NCBI RefSeq assembly: GCF_023721415.1
Contig: NZ_JAMQVC010000006.1
Span: 1 to 64,000, forward strand
Reading direction: 5' to 3'
Origin: Galbibacter mesophilus
Lineage (GTDB): Bacteria; Bacteroidota; Bacteroidia; Flavobacteriales; Flavobacteriaceae
DNA length: 64,000 nucleotides
Shown here: positions 54,181 through 63,719 of the stretch, piece by piece
Numbering within the stretch: position 1 is the first letter of the stretch
Layout of the letters: each line of letters opens with the position of its first letter
Position numbers and translations under genes: made by a program
Notes under the pieces: model-generated
Databases searched by the model: none
Seen by the model: the letters and a program-made list of their open reading frames with translations, nothing else
What the model was told of the DNA's origin: nothing

Positions 54181-54570
54181 TTATTTTCCAGCGCTATCAG
54201 CTAGCACTGTTCCTTTAATTTTTATGGCCACTGTTGGCGTATCTGCGTTAGATTGTACCGTAATGGTTTTTCGGATTGGCCCAACACGATTCGTGTCATA
54301 TTTAACTTCAATTACACCGGTTTTTCCAGGTGCTACAGGGTCTTCCGGTTTTTTAGGAATAGTACACCCACAACTAGAGCGTACATTAGAAATTACCAAA
54401 GGAGCATCTCCCGTATTTCTAAATTCAAATACACGCACACCATCACTTCCTTTAGCGATTTCACCGTAGTCAATCACGTCTTTTTTAAACTCTATTTTTG
54501 CTGTTTTGTCCTGAGCTGTGGCAGTAAAGCCAATAACCCCAACAAATAAAAGCATTAGTAATTTTTTCAT
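54181..54570 (-). CDS. DUF1573 protein, exported
   Basis: The 129-aa protein has a signal peptide (MKKLLMLLFVGVIGFTATAQ) and one DUF1573 immunoglobulin-like domain: IDYGEIAKGSDGVRVFEFRNTGDAPLVISNVRSSCGCTIPKKP, with the typical SCGCT. Function is unknown, though such domains occur in many Bacteroidetes surface proteins. I use the ATG at 54570; a start at 54621 would put 17 hydrophilic residues before the signal peptide. Confidence 0.86.
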   Translation of the reverse strand: MKKLLMLLFVGVIGFTATAQDKTAKIEFKKDVIDYGEIAKGSDGVRVFEFRNTGDAPLVISNVRSSCGCTIPKKPEDPVAPGKTGVIEVKYDTNRVGPIRKTITVQSNADTPTVAIKIKGTVLADSAGK

Positions 54571-54639
54571 CGTTTTTAGATTTAAGTGAATATCAAATTT
54601 AATTACTTTTCGCCAACCCACAAAACTTAATTAGTGAAA

Positions 54640-54712
54640 CCCGCATTTCAAAAGCCATGGGCGCATTGAGATGGGCTGGTTGAACTAATCCCGACCGGTA
54701 GAGTCGGGATCT
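54640..54712 (+). repeat. dispersed intergenic repeat, copy C
   Basis: It shares with copies A and B the order CATTTCAAAAGCCA, GGCGCATTGA, GAACTAATCCCGAC. The second hairpin is perfect: ATCCCGAC (54688-54695) with GTCGGGAT (54703-54710). Confidence 0.72.
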
Positions 54713-54732
54713 CATTTCGTTTTCTGTCTTTT

Positions 54733-54772
54733 CCCGCATTTCAAAAGCCATAGGTGCATTGCAATGGGCTGG
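54733..54772 (+). repeat. dispersed intergenic repeat, copy D (truncated)
   Basis: It repeats the first 40 bases of copy C with a few changes (CATTTCAAAAGCCA, then GCATTGCAATGGGCTGG) and lacks the second hairpin. Together with copy C and the valS promoter it fills the 363-bp gap ahead of valS. Confidence 0.68.
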
Positions 54773-54896
54773 AAAATCTTATCAATTCTTAATGCAATAT
54801 AGAACAAGCCCATCCTTGACTAAATTATTAAGTCCTTCAGCAGTAAATAACCACAAAAAGCTTAAACGAGTTCTTTTATAATCCTGTGGATATAGC

Positions 54897-54904
54897 TACT
54901 TTTG
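54897..54904 (+). promoter_or_regulatory. -7 element of valS
   Basis: TACTTTTG fits TAnnTTTG; a TTTT at 54873-54876 is a weak -33 element at 20 bp. Its position 30 bases ahead of ATG 54934 rules out an upstream start for valS. Confidence 0.6.
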
Positions 54905-54933
54905 CAGTCTTAATCCAAAAAGTGTTCCAAAAG

Positions 54934-57582
54934 ATGAATATTCCATCAAAATACGATGCAAAATCGGTTGAAAACAAGTGGTATGATTACTGGACAAAGC
55001 ATGATTATTTTCATTCTGAGCCAGATGAAAGAGAACCCTATACCATTGTAATTCCGCCGCCAAACGTAACAGGAGTATTGCATATGGGGCACATGTTAAA
55101 CAACACTATTCAAGATGTGCTCATAAGAAAAGCACGTTTAAAAGGATTGAATGCTTGTTGGGTGCCTGGTACCGACCATGCTTCCATTGCTACGGAAGCA
55201 AAAGTAGTGGCGAAATTAAAAGCTCAAGGAATCAATAAAGCCGATTTAACACGTGAAGAATTTTTAGAACACGCATGGGAGTGGACACATGAGTATGGCG
55301 GGGTGATTTTAGATCAACTAAAGAAGTTAGGATGTTCCTGTGATTGGAACCGTACTAAATTCACCATGGATGAAGATATGTCTGCTTCTGTAATCAAGGT
55401 ATTTGTTGATTTATACGAAAAAGGGCTTATTTACCGCGGTTACCGAATGGTGAATTGGGATCCAGAAGCAAAAACAACACTTTCCGACGAAGAGGTAATT
55501 TATGAAGAGCGTCAAGGACAACTTTTTTATATTAAATATTTAATTGCCAATGAAGACGGAACTTCTTCAGAAGAGGAAGCTGTTACCATTGCAACTACAC
55601 GTCCAGAAACCATTTTGGGGGATACTGCTATTTGCATCAATCCAAATGATGAGCGTTACCAGCATCTAAAAGGTAAAAAAGCTATTGTTCCGTTGGCAAA
55701 TAGAGTTATTCCAATTATTGAAGATGAATATGTCGATTTAGAGTTTGGTACCGGTTGTTTAAAAGTAACACCTGCGCACGACGAGAACGATAAAAATCTT
55801 GGCGATAAACATCAGTTGGAAGTTATTGATATTTTTAATGCTGATGCTACCTTGAATAGTAACGGACTGCATTACGAAGGAAAAGATCGATTTGTAGTTC
55901 GTAAGGAGATTACCAAAGAATTGGAGGAGAAAGGATTTTTGGTAAAGACGGAAAACCACATGAATAAAGTAGGAACTTCCGAACGTACCAAAGCAGTTAT
56001 CGAACCTCGCTTATCCGATCAATGGTTCTTGAAAATGGAAGATTTGGCAAAACCTGCATTGGATGCCGTATTGACCGAAAAAGAGATTAAGCTTTTTCCT
56101 TCTAAGTTTGAAAATACTTATCGTCATTGGTTGGAAAATATACGTGATTGGAACATTTCCCGCCAACTTTGGTGGGGTCACCAAATTCCGGCATACTATT
56201 ATGGAGATGGAGAAAATGACTTTGTAGTAGCCGAAAATATAGAAGAAGCACTGGCAAAATCCAAAACTAAATCGGGGAACAATAGTTTAACGCTGACCGA
56301 TTTAAAGCAAGATGAAGATTCATTAGATACTTGGTTTTCTTCTTGGTTATGGCCAATTAGTGTTTTTAACGGTATTAATGAGCCTGAAAATAAGGAAATA
56401 CAATATTATTACCCTACCAACGACTTGGTAACGGGACCAGATATTCTTTTCTTCTGGGTAGCGCGAATGATTTTCGCCGGATATGAATTCCGTGATCAAA
56501 AGCCGTTTAATAATGTATATTTAACTGGTTTGGTACGTGATAAGCAACGCCGAAAAATGTCCAAATCCCTCGGAAATTCCCCTGATGCACTAAAATTAAT
56601 TGAAGAGTTTGGTGCAGATGGTGTTCGAGTGGGATTATTATTGAGTTCCGCTGCAGGAAACGACCTTTTATTTGATGAAGCGCTTTGTCAACAAGGAAAG
56701 AATTTTGCCAATAAAATTTGGAATGCCTTCCGTTTGGTGAAAGGATGGGAAGTTGCCGATATCGAGCAGCCAGATTATGCTTCAACAGCTATTCACTGGT
56801 ATAAAAATAAGTTTCAGCAGACACTTGCCAATATTGAAGATCAGTTTTCGAAATACCGAATTTCAGATGCTTTGATGGCAACGTATAAATTGGTTTGGGA
56901 CGATTTCTGTTCATGGTTATTAGAGATGGTAAAGCCGGCTTATCAGCAGCCTATCGATAAAAAGACGTATGAAGAAATTATTGCCTTGTTTGAAGCAAAC
57001 TTAAAATTACTTCATCCATTTATGCCTTTCCTAACGGAAGAAATTTGGCAATTAATGGCGGAAAGAACACCAGAAGAAGCGCTTATTGTTGCTAAATGGC
57101 CTGAGCTCACCAAATCAGACGAAAAAATAATTGCTGAATTTGATTTTGCTGCGGAAGTAATTTCGGGAATTAGAACCATCCGTAAAGAGAAAAACATTGC
57201 TTTTAAGAATGAAATTGCTCTTTCTGTGATGAACAACGATAAGGTTTCAAACACCTTTGATAGTATCATCAAAAAGCTCGGAAATATCGATGAGCTCGCG
57301 TACGTGGATGAAAAAGTAGATGGAGCGATAGCTTTCCGTGTAAAATCCAACGAATACTTTATTCCTGTTGGAGGAGCTATTGATGTAGAGGAGGAAATAA
57401 AGAAGATAGAAGAAGAGTTGAAATATACCGAGGGATTTTTAAAATCCGTTCAAAAGAAATTATCCAACGAACGCTTTGTTAATAATGCTCCTGAAAAAGT
57501 AGTAGCCATTGAAAAACAGAAGGAAGCAGACGCACTTTCAAAAATAGAAACGCTAAAGGAAAGTTTGGCGAGTTTGAAATAA
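54934..57582 (+). CDS. valS: valyl-tRNA synthetase
   Basis: ValRS charges tRNA-Val. The 882-aa protein begins [20 protein letters not shown] and has [14 protein letters not shown] (HIGH motif) and KMSKSLGN (KMSKS motif). The editing domain carries [12 protein letters not shown], and a C-terminal coiled coil (about 815-880) is typical. The -7 element just upstream and the family N terminus both support ATG 54934. Confidence 0.96.
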   Translation: MNIPSKYDAKSVENKWYDYWTKHDYFHSEPDEREPYTIVIPPPNVTGVLHMGHMLNNTIQDVLIRKARLKGLNACWVPGTDHASIATEAKVVAKLKAQGINKADLTREEFLEHAWEWTHEYGGVILDQLKKLGCSCDWNRTKFTMDEDMSASVIKVFVDLYEKGLIYRGYRMVNWDPEAKTTLSDEEVIYEERQGQLFYIKYLIANEDGTSSEEEAVTIATTRPETILGDTAICINPNDERYQHLKGKKAIVPLANRVIPIIEDEYVDLEFGTGCLKVTPAHDENDKNLGDKHQLEVIDIFNADATLNSNGLHYEGKDRFVVRKEITKELEEKGFLVKTENHMNKVGTSERTKAVIEPRLSDQWFLKMEDLAKPALDAVLTEKEIKLFPSKFENTYRHWLENIRDWNISRQLWWGHQIPAYYYGDGENDFVVAENIEEALAKSKTKSGNNSLTLTDLKQDEDSLDTWFSSWLWPISVFNGINEPENKEIQYYYPTNDLVTGPDILFFWVARMIFAGYEFRDQKPFNNVYLTGLVRDKQRRKMSKSLGNSPDALKLIEEFGADGVRVGLLLSSAAGNDLLFDEALCQQGKNFANKIWNAFRLVKGWEVADIEQPDYASTAIHWYKNKFQQTLANIEDQFSKYRISDALMATYKLVWDDFCSWLLEMVKPAYQQPIDKKTYEEIIALFEANLKLLHPFMPFLTEEIWQLMAERTPEEALIVAKWPELTKSDEKIIAEFDFAAEVISGIRTIRKEKNIAFKNEIALSVMNNDKVSNTFDSIIKKLGNIDELAYVDEKVDGAIAFRVKSNEYFIPVGGAIDVEEEIKKIEEELKYTEGFLKSVQKKLSNERFVNNAPEKVVAIEKQKEADALSKIETLKESLASLK

Positions 57583-57658
57583 TTTTTTGGCTGGACGCTA
57601 GATGCTTAAGGCTGGAAGGTCGATTGCTTTTAGAACAACAATATAATAAGGTGAAATT

Positions 57659-57700
57659 AAAAAGCGGATTTAAGAAGCCCCATTCTTAAATCCGCTTTTT
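57659..57700. terminator. bidirectional terminator between valS and the ACBP gene
   Basis: A perfect 18-bp stem (57659-57676 with 57683-57700) surrounds a 6-base loop. Runs of A and T flank it, so it can act on both strands between these convergent genes. Confidence 0.9.
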
Positions 57701-57721
57701 AAATGCAATCAAGTGCTATAT

Positions 57722-57988
57722 TTAGTTTAAATCCGCAAAATACTCCTTAACCAATGCAATGTATTGCTTTTTAGCTTCCTCCTCGCTAAGTCCGCGAGCT
57801 TGGAATAGGGCATTAGCCTTAAAAGCGTTTATAATGGCTCTTCGGCTACTGGGCGGTTCGCTATTTTGAGTGGCCTTTTTGTAGTAGGCATATAGGCGCA
57901 GCAGAAAATCTGCTGGAAAAGAATTTTCATAATTATTGACTCTTTCCACGGCATCTTCGAATTCCTTATGTAGTTCCTCTGCTGTCAT
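57722..57988 (-). CDS. acyl-CoA-binding protein
   Basis: This 88-aa four-helix protein binds long-chain acyl-CoA. LRLYAYYKKATQ matches the conserved LKLYALYKQAT segment; the AFKANALFQARGLSEEEAKKQYIALVKEY end also fits. It is the last gene of a lipid operon, 4 bp after psd. The usual YGLYKQAT-type Tyr and Lys for CoA binding are present. Confidence 0.9.
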   Translation of the reverse strand: MTAEELHKEFEDAVERVNNYENSFPADFLLRLYAYYKKATQNSEPPSSRRAIINAFKANALFQARGLSEEEAKKQYIALVKEYFADLN

Positions 57989-57992
57989 TTTT

Positions 57993-58640
57993 TTAAGAAG
58001 CTATAATATCGATACCTCCTTTTACTTTTTGGTTAAGCGCTACTTTCACATCGCTTCCTAGTGGAAGGAATAAATCTACTCTAGACCCAAATTTAATAAA
58101 GCCACCATCGGCTCCTTGAGTAACTGTTTCACCTTCTACGGCATAATTTACAATTCGCTTGGCAAGGGCGCCTGCAATTTGTCGGTAAAGAACCTCACCG
58201 TAAACGGGATTTTCTATTACAACCGTTGTTCTTTCATTTTCTTCGGAAGACTTTGGGTGCCAGGCCACTAAAAACTTACCAGGGTGGTATTTGCTGTATT
58301 TCACAATGCCACTTAATGCATAGCGGGTTACGTGCACATTAACTGGGGACATAAAAATAGAAACCTGAAGTCGCTTATCTTTAAAATATTCTTTTTCAAA
58401 TACTTCTTCAATAACCACTACCTTACCGTCAACGGGAGCTATGATGTTCTCGTCGGTAACTTTTGTTATTCGCTTAGGGTTTCTGAAAAATTGAAGGATT
58501 AGAATTAAAAGGATTAAAAATGCTACTTGAACTGTAATTTTCAACCAATTTATATCCACATAAAAATGCGCTAAAAGTATTCCAATAGCGGCTATAATGA
58601 AGGTGATGGCTATAATTTTATGCCCTTCTTTATGAAACAT
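57993..58640 (-). CDS. psd: phosphatidylserine decarboxylase
   Basis: The enzyme makes phosphatidylethanolamine in the inner membrane. The 215-aa protein is of the short family: two N-terminal membrane helices (about 8-45), FRNPKR, APVDGKVVVIEEV, SPVNVHVTRYALSG, and the self-cleavage site FGSR within GGFIKFGSRVDLFLP, where the Ser gives the pyruvoyl group. It overlaps cdsA by 11 bp. Confidence 0.92.
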   Translation of the reverse strand: MFHKEGHKIIAITFIIAAIGILLAHFYVDINWLKITVQVAFLILLILILQFFRNPKRITKVTDENIIAPVDGKVVVIEEVFEKEYFKDKRLQVSIFMSPVNVHVTRYALSGIVKYSKYHPGKFLVAWHPKSSEENERTTVVIENPVYGEVLYRQIAGALAKRIVNYAVEGETVTQGADGGFIKFGSRVDLFLPLGSDVKVALNQKVKGGIDIIAS

Positions 58641-59448
58641 AATGAAAAATTTGTAGTGTTAAATATGCAAAAGGAGCTGCGAAAATAAGGCTATCAAGTC
58701 GGTCCAACAATCCTCCATGTCCGGGTAAAATAGCTCCACTATCTTTTACACCTGCCAATCGTTTAAATTTAGATTCAACCAAATCCCCGAGGGATCCTGT
58801 AACAACCACGACTACCGTTAAAATAAGCCATTGGATTAAATTTAGCTCCTTGGTGGTTATATACAAAACATACGATGCTATAAGGGCAAATACCAAACCT
58901 CCCAAAAAACCTTCAACAGTTTTCTTAGGTGATACACTTGGGAAAAGTTTTGTTTTGCCAATGGTTTTTCCTACCAAATAGGCAAACGAATCGTTAACCC
59001 AGATCAATATAAAAATACCAATTATTAAAGATTCGGCAAAATCGTCTGGTTCTTTATATGGAATCATAGTAAGGAAAATACAGCCTCCTCCAATATAGCA
59101 TAAAGTGAGAACGAATCGCTGTGCATTGGTATAGACAATTCTTTTTTTTGAAAAAAGCTGACTAACAAGAATTAGGTTTACAGCGATGCAAACCAACAGT
59201 AAAGTGTATCTTAGAAAAGGTTGATGCTGAAGTTCGCCAAGAAGATAAATATAGAGCCACCAAACTACTAAAAAAGCGATAAAAATATAATAGCCAGTTA
59301 GTCGGATGATTTTTTTAAACTCGTAAATACAGGTGAGACCGAAAATCAAGAAAAGAAAGTCGAACGCATCATTACTTAAATATACGGCAGCTAAAAGTAA
59401 AAAAACATAAATAATACCGGTTAGGGCACGTTTAAAAAGTTCTTTCAC
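58630..59448 (-). CDS. cdsA: phosphatidate cytidylyltransferase
   Basis: CdsA makes CDP-diacylglycerol, the precursor of phosphatidylserine and other phospholipids. This 272-aa membrane protein has several hydrophobic helices and the C-terminal signature GSLGDLVESKFKRLAGVKDSGAILPGHGGLLDRLDSL. WVNDSFAYLVGKTIGKTKLFPSVSPKKTVEG is also typical. It is followed directly by psd, which uses products of the same pathway. Confidence 0.95.
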   Translation of the reverse strand: MKELFKRALTGIIYVFLLLAAVYLSNDAFDFLFLIFGLTCIYEFKKIIRLTGYYIFIAFLVVWWLYIYLLGELQHQPFLRYTLLLVCIAVNLILVSQLFSKKRIVYTNAQRFVLTLCYIGGGCIFLTMIPYKEPDDFAESLIIGIFILIWVNDSFAYLVGKTIGKTKLFPSVSPKKTVEGFLGGLVFALIASYVLYITTKELNLIQWLILTVVVVVTGSLGDLVESKFKRLAGVKDSGAILPGHGGLLDRLDSLIFAAPFAYLTLQIFHYVS

Positions 59449-59493
59449 AAAGTTGGGTTTTAATTTATATTCGGCTCTCGAAGTTAACCATTT

Positions 59494-60102
59494 TTAGAGG
59501 TCTTCTAGCAGCAGCAAATATAAGTTTTTTGAACTACTTCCATACGTAAGAAAATCATTTTCTTCTTTTATATTGAAGTGTTTTATAGTAGTAATGTTTG
59601 TGGGAATCTGATTCTTGTTTTTGTTCTTAATTCCTCTTAAGCCTTCTCCAATAGTGTCCACTAATTGACTGGTGGTAGCGAAAATGATAAAATTATCAGG
59701 AAGGTCGTTTAGTTTGCTTTCCTTTATTTGGTTAGAGGATATTAAAATAGCTCCATTATCGGCCACTAGGTTTTCGCATGGAGATAAGAGGATTTTAGCG
59801 TTGTTGCAATTGTTTGTATTCGAAAACTTTGAATCTTTAAAAATCTCATTCAGCTTTGGATCCAAGCAGCAAACACTTCCGGTTGACCAATTATTTTCAG
59901 ATAATATATTTTTGAAACAGTCGTGAATTTCGGTCAGCGAATCGCAATACAAAAATTTACCTCCGTTTTTTTTGAAATTTATAGTGAACTTTTCATCGGT
60001 AGGAAGCTTAATTTCGGGCATAAACTTTCCTCGTTGATCAGCGCCGGTAGCAGTTGCTTCTTTTTTTTGCTTCGATCCGAAAAGTTTTTTAAATAAGCTC
60101 AT
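59494..60102 (-). CDS. LUD-domain protein
   Basis: The 202-aa protein has a Lys-rich N terminus and a LUD (LutC/YkgG-like) domain: NAKILLSPCENLVADNGAILISSNQ and LPDNFIIFATTSQLVDTIGEGLRGI. It probably has no iron-sulfur motif of LutB type. Relatives take part in lactate utilisation, but no lutA or lutB is nearby, so the role is unclear. It lies between ftsH and cdsA with gaps of 123 and 45 bp. Confidence 0.75.
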   Translation of the reverse strand: MSLFKKLFGSKQKKEATATGADQRGKFMPEIKLPTDEKFTINFKKNGGKFLYCDSLTEIHDCFKNILSENNWSTGSVCCLDPKLNEIFKDSKFSNTNNCNNAKILLSPCENLVADNGAILISSNQIKESKLNDLPDNFIIFATTSQLVDTIGEGLRGIKNKNKNQIPTNITTIKHFNIKEENDFLTYGSSSKNLYLLLLEDL

Positions 60103-60184
60103 TATTGTTTTAATGGGGGATTATTTTTAATCGATTTTTAGTCTCGTATATATAAAAATATGAAATTAATAAGGATAACGTAGA

Positions 60185-60218
60185 AAACAGGAGGAAATTT
60201 TATGAACTCCTCCTGTTT
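60185..60218 (-). terminator. terminator after ftsH
   Basis: AAACAGGAGGA (60185-60195) pairs with TCCTCCTGTTT (60208-60218), eight bases beyond the ftsH stop. On the minus strand it ends with TTTT. Confidence 0.75.
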
Positions 60219-60225
60219 ATAACTA

Positions 60226-62196
60226 TTATTTTTCTTGCAGCTTTTCCTGTTCTTCTTCGTTTGTTTCCTCTTCTTTGTCAAAAGGACGTTTTCCGAAGAT
60301 ACGCTCTAGGTCATCTTTAAAAATAACCTCTTTTTCCAACAGGCGTTCTGCAAGCTCTGTAAGTTTATCTTTGTTTTTCTCTAATAAATCAATAGCTCTT
60401 TGATATTGCTCTTCAATTATTTTAGAGATTTCTCTGTCTATCAATTGTGCAGTTTCTTCACTATACGGCTTAGAGAAATTGTAATCCGTTTGTCCTGAAG
60501 AATCATAATAAGTAAGGTTACCGATTTCTTTATTCAAACCATAAATGGTAACCATTGCACGTGCTTGTTTGGTTACTTTTTCTAGGTCGCTCAATGCTCC
60601 AGTTGATATTCTGTTAAACATTACTTGCTCTGCGGCTCTTCCTCCCAAAGCAGCACACATTTCGTCTGACATTTGTTCTGGAAGCACAATAAGTCTTTCT
60701 TCAGGAAGATACCAAGCAGCTCCTAAACTTTGCCCTCTTGGCACGATAGTAACTTTTACCAAAGGCGCGGCATGTTCTAACATCCAACTTACCGTTGCGT
60801 GACCAGCTTCGTGGTATGCAATGGTTTTCTTTTCGTTCGGAGTAATAATTTTATTTTTCTTTTCAAGACCACCAACAATTCTATCAACGGCATCGAGGAA
60901 CGATTGTTTATCCACCGCTTTCTTGCCATTTCTAGCAGCGATTAAGGCAGCTTCATTACAAACATTCGCAATGTCAGCTCCGGAAAATCCGGGAGTTTGT
61001 TTTGCCAAGAAATCCAAATCTAGGGTTTCGGAAGTTTTAATAGGGCGTAAGTGTACCTCGAAAATTTCTTTACGTTCGCGCACATCCGGAAGGTCAACAT
61101 AAATCTGTCTGTCAAAACGTCCAGCACGCATCAATGCTTTATCCAATATATCGGCACGGTTGGTCGCGGCCAACACAATAACATTGGTGTTAGTGCCGAA
61201 ACCATCCATTTCCGTAAGCAATTGATTCAGCGTATTTTCACGTTCGTCGTTACTTCCGGTTAGATTGTTTTTACCTCTTGCTCTACCAATAGCATCAATT
61301 TCATCTATAAAAATGATAGCAGGAGATTTATCTTTCGCTTGTTTAAAAAGGTCACGAACCCTAGAGGCTCCTACTCCTACAAACATTTCAACAAAATCAG
61401 AACCTGAAAGTGAGAAGAAAGGAACTTTTGCTTCTCCCGCCACTGCTTTGGCTAATAAAGTTTTACCAGTACCTGGAGACCCTACAAGTAAAGCACCTTT
61501 TGGTATTTTACCACCTAAAGAGGTGTATTTTTCTGGATTTTTAAGAAAATCTACAATTTCCTGCACTTCTTCTTTAGCACCTTCCAATCCAGCAACATCT
61601 TTAAAAGTTACTTTCATGTCCGTTTTCTCATCGAATAAACGGGCTTTTGATTTTCCTATGTTGAAAATTTGTCCACCCGCGCCACCGGCAGCACCACCCG
61701 ACATTCTTCGCATAAGGAATATCCAAATTCCAATAATAAGAACAAAAGGAAGGATAGAGAAGAGTAGTTCTCCAAATAAGTTTGATTCCTGCTCGTACTC
61801 TACCGAAGCCGCTAGGTTGTCTTCGCTAATGGTATTGTTTATATCATTCTCGAAATTCTGTAAATCACCGTACTTAAGTTGATACTGCGGGATTTGTGTA
61901 GAAGACGGTAAAATAGATTTACTTAAGGCGTCTTTATGAATGTCTTTTTGCTGTGCTTCTTTCGTTAAAAAAACTTTCGCTTGCCTTGTATTGGTAATAA
62001 TCTGAATTTTTTTAACATCGCCATCTTTCAAAAACTCTTGCAATTTGGCAGGAGTTATGTCTGGTGGTGTTTGCCAACTGCTACCACCAGAGAAAAATTG
62101 CATACCTATTATAATAACCAATATAGCCCCATATATCCAGTAGGAGCTAAATTTTGGCTTTTTAGGGTTTGAATTGTTGTTGTTTTCTTTTGCCAT
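60226..62196 (-). CDS. ftsH: ATP-dependent zinc metalloprotease FtsH
   Basis: FtsH degrades membrane and short-lived cytosolic proteins at the inner membrane. The 656-aa protein has two membrane helices (about 19-36 and 142-160), the AAA+ module with GSPGTGKT (Walker A), [11 protein letters not shown] (Walker B) and the SRH region, and the zinc site HEAGH. A short acidic C-terminal tail is rich in Glu. The periplasmic segment lies between the two helices. Confidence 0.96.
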   Translation of the reverse strand: MAKENNNNSNPKKPKFSSYWIYGAILVIIIGMQFFSGGSSWQTPPDITPAKLQEFLKDGDVKKIQIITNTRQAKVFLTKEAQQKDIHKDALSKSILPSSTQIPQYQLKYGDLQNFENDINNTISEDNLAASVEYEQESNLFGELLFSILPFVLIIGIWIFLMRRMSGGAAGGAGGQIFNIGKSKARLFDEKTDMKVTFKDVAGLEGAKEEVQEIVDFLKNPEKYTSLGGKIPKGALLVGSPGTGKTLLAKAVAGEAKVPFFSLSGSDFVEMFVGVGASRVRDLFKQAKDKSPAIIFIDEIDAIGRARGKNNLTGSNDERENTLNQLLTEMDGFGTNTNVIVLAATNRADILDKALMRAGRFDRQIYVDLPDVRERKEIFEVHLRPIKTSETLDLDFLAKQTPGFSGADIANVCNEAALIAARNGKKAVDKQSFLDAVDRIVGGLEKKNKIITPNEKKTIAYHEAGHATVSWMLEHAAPLVKVTIVPRGQSLGAAWYLPEERLIVLPEQMSDEMCAALGGRAAEQVMFNRISTGALSDLEKVTKQARAMVTIYGLNKEIGNLTYYDSSGQTDYNFSKPYSEETAQLIDREISKIIEEQYQRAIDLLEKNKDKLTELAERLLEKEVIFKDDLERIFGKRPFDKEEETNEEEQEKLQEK

Positions 62197-62309
62197 TAAT
62201 TCTTATTCTTGTTCCGCCCACGAGGGCATTATATTTCTATGCTTTTACGTTAAAAAGCTCGTTTTAACTATTCACTACTTCGTATGGAGTACAAAGGGAG
62301 TAGATAGAT

Positions 62310-62675
62310 TTAGTTAGAGATAGCAGTCACTTTTGCGTCCCCCCATAATCCTTCAATATCGTAATATTCACGTACGTGTTTTTGGAAAACGTGAACTACC
62401 ACATTCACATAGTCCATTAGTACCCATTCGGCGTTGTCTGTACCTTCTACATGCCAAGGTTTGTCTTTAGTCTCCCGACTCACAATTTTTTGAATGGAAT
62501 TTACGATGGCGTTTACCTGTGTGTTTGAAGTACCGTTACAGATTATGAAGTAATCGCAAACCGTATTCTCAATATCTCTCAAATCCAAGATGTTCACATC
62601 TTTTCCCTTAACCTCTTCAATCCCTTTTAAGATAAATGTTATTAATTGATCTGCGCTACTATTCGTTTTTGCCAT
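62310..62675 (-). CDS. rsfS: ribosome silencing factor RsfS
   Basis: RsfS binds ribosomal protein L14 and hinders subunit joining when nutrients are low. The 121-aa protein has the family motifs DVNILDLRDIENTVCDYFIICNGTSNTQVNAI and PWHVEGTDNAEWVLMDYVNVVVHVF, followed by REYYDIEGLWGDA. It lies upstream of ftsH on the same strand. Confidence 0.94.
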   Translation of the reverse strand: MAKTNSSADQLITFILKGIEEVKGKDVNILDLRDIENTVCDYFIICNGTSNTQVNAIVNSIQKIVSRETKDKPWHVEGTDNAEWVLMDYVNVVVHVFQKHVREYYDIEGLWGDAKVTAISN

Positions 62676-62693
62676 TAAAAATTTTTATTTTCA

Positions 62694-62701
62694 CAAAGTT
62701 A
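62694..62701 (-). promoter_or_regulatory. -7 element of rsfS
   Basis: On the minus strand TAACTTTG fits TAnnTTTG and lies 18 bases ahead of the rsfS start. The -33 element is not evident. Confidence 0.5.
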
Positions 62702-62777
62702 TTATTTTTTTAGTTTTTGAACTATTCTAAACGGTTCAAATTAACATAAGATTACATATTTAAGATAGTAATTCTCT

Positions 62778-63509
62778 ATGAATTTAATCAAACTTAATGC
62801 CACTGATTCCACAAACACTTTTTTAAGGCAGTTGGCGCAGCATCATGCGGTGGAAGATTATACGGTTGTGATGGCAGAAAAACAACTGAACGGCCGGGGG
62901 CAAATGGGTACCACGTGGGTGTCTGAGCCGGGGAAAAACCTTACGTTTAGTGTCTTTAAGAGAATTGAGCATCTTGATAAAAGTGAACAATTTTACATAA
63001 GCATGGCGGTGTCTTTGGCTATTTATGATGCACTTACATACTTTACTATCCCTCAATTGAAAATAAAATGGCCTAACGACATTTTGTCAGTGAATAGCAA
63101 AATTTGCGGAATTTTAATTGAAAGCATTATCCAGAAAGGGGAGATGTTTGCTTGTATCGTTGGTGTTGGACTTAATGTTAATCAAACTGATTTTAATGGC
63201 GTTACTAATGCATCATCTTTAAAATCCATTACTGGAATTCATTACGAAAAAGAGGAAGTGCTTCAAAAGATTATCGAGTGTTTTAGACAATATGAAACTT
63301 GGGTGGCAAATAAGAAACTTCAAAAGATAAAAGAAAAATACGTCGAACACCTTTTCAGAAGAGATAAGCCTTCGACTTTTAAGCTACAAAATGGAGAACT
63401 CATTATGGGTTTTATAAAAGGAGTCGCTGATAATGGCTGTTTACAAGTGCTTTTGGAAGATGAAGTTTTAAAGGAATTCGATTTGAAAGAGTTGAAATTG
63501 CTGTATTGA
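62778..63509 (+). CDS. birA: biotin--[acetyl-CoA-carboxylase] ligase
   Basis: BirA activates biotin and attaches it to carboxylase carrier protein. The 243-aa protein starts directly with the catalytic domain (DSTNTFLRQLA), then EKQLNGRGQMGTTWVSEPGKNLTFSV with the GRGQ motif, KWPNDILSVNSKICGILIES, and a small C-terminal SH3-like domain. It has no N-terminal DNA-binding domain, so it does not act as a repressor. It diverges from rsfS. Confidence 0.93.
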   Translation: MNLIKLNATDSTNTFLRQLAQHHAVEDYTVVMAEKQLNGRGQMGTTWVSEPGKNLTFSVFKRIEHLDKSEQFYISMAVSLAIYDALTYFTIPQLKIKWPNDILSVNSKICGILIESIIQKGEMFACIVGVGLNVNQTDFNGVTNASSLKSITGIHYEKEEVLQKIIECFRQYETWVANKKLQKIKEKYVEHLFRRDKPSTFKLQNGELIMGFIKGVADNGCLQVLLEDEVLKEFDLKELKLLY

Positions 63510-63635
63510 AGAAGAGTTTAAAAGTTTGAAAGTTGAAAGTTAAAAAGTTCTAAGTCAACTCTAAGTTAAGTAGTTAATAAGTTAATAAGTTAAAGAGTTA
63601 AAGGTTGAAAGTTATTCCTAATTAAATTGATTTTT

Positions 63636-63701
63636 ACTGACCACTGACCACTGACCACTGACCACTGACCACTGACCACTGACCACTGACCACTGACCAC
63701 T
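63636..63701. repeat. 7-bp tandem repeat (ACTGACC, about 9.4 copies)
   Basis: Nine perfect units of ACTGACC run from 63636 to 63698, followed by ACT. The 7-bp unit is not a multiple of three and lies between convergent genes, so it is non-coding. Upstream (about 63515-63612) the DNA is a degenerate series of AAGTT and TTGAAAGTT words. No terminator hairpin is seen in this gap. Confidence 0.92.
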
Positions 63702-63719
63702 TCAAGACCATAGTCTAAA

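Noticed and set aside
61265-61882. Long plus-strand open frame of 205 codons opposite ftsH
   Set aside because: It is the mirror of the ftsH coding frame; ftsH is certain, and the antisense product has no family features.
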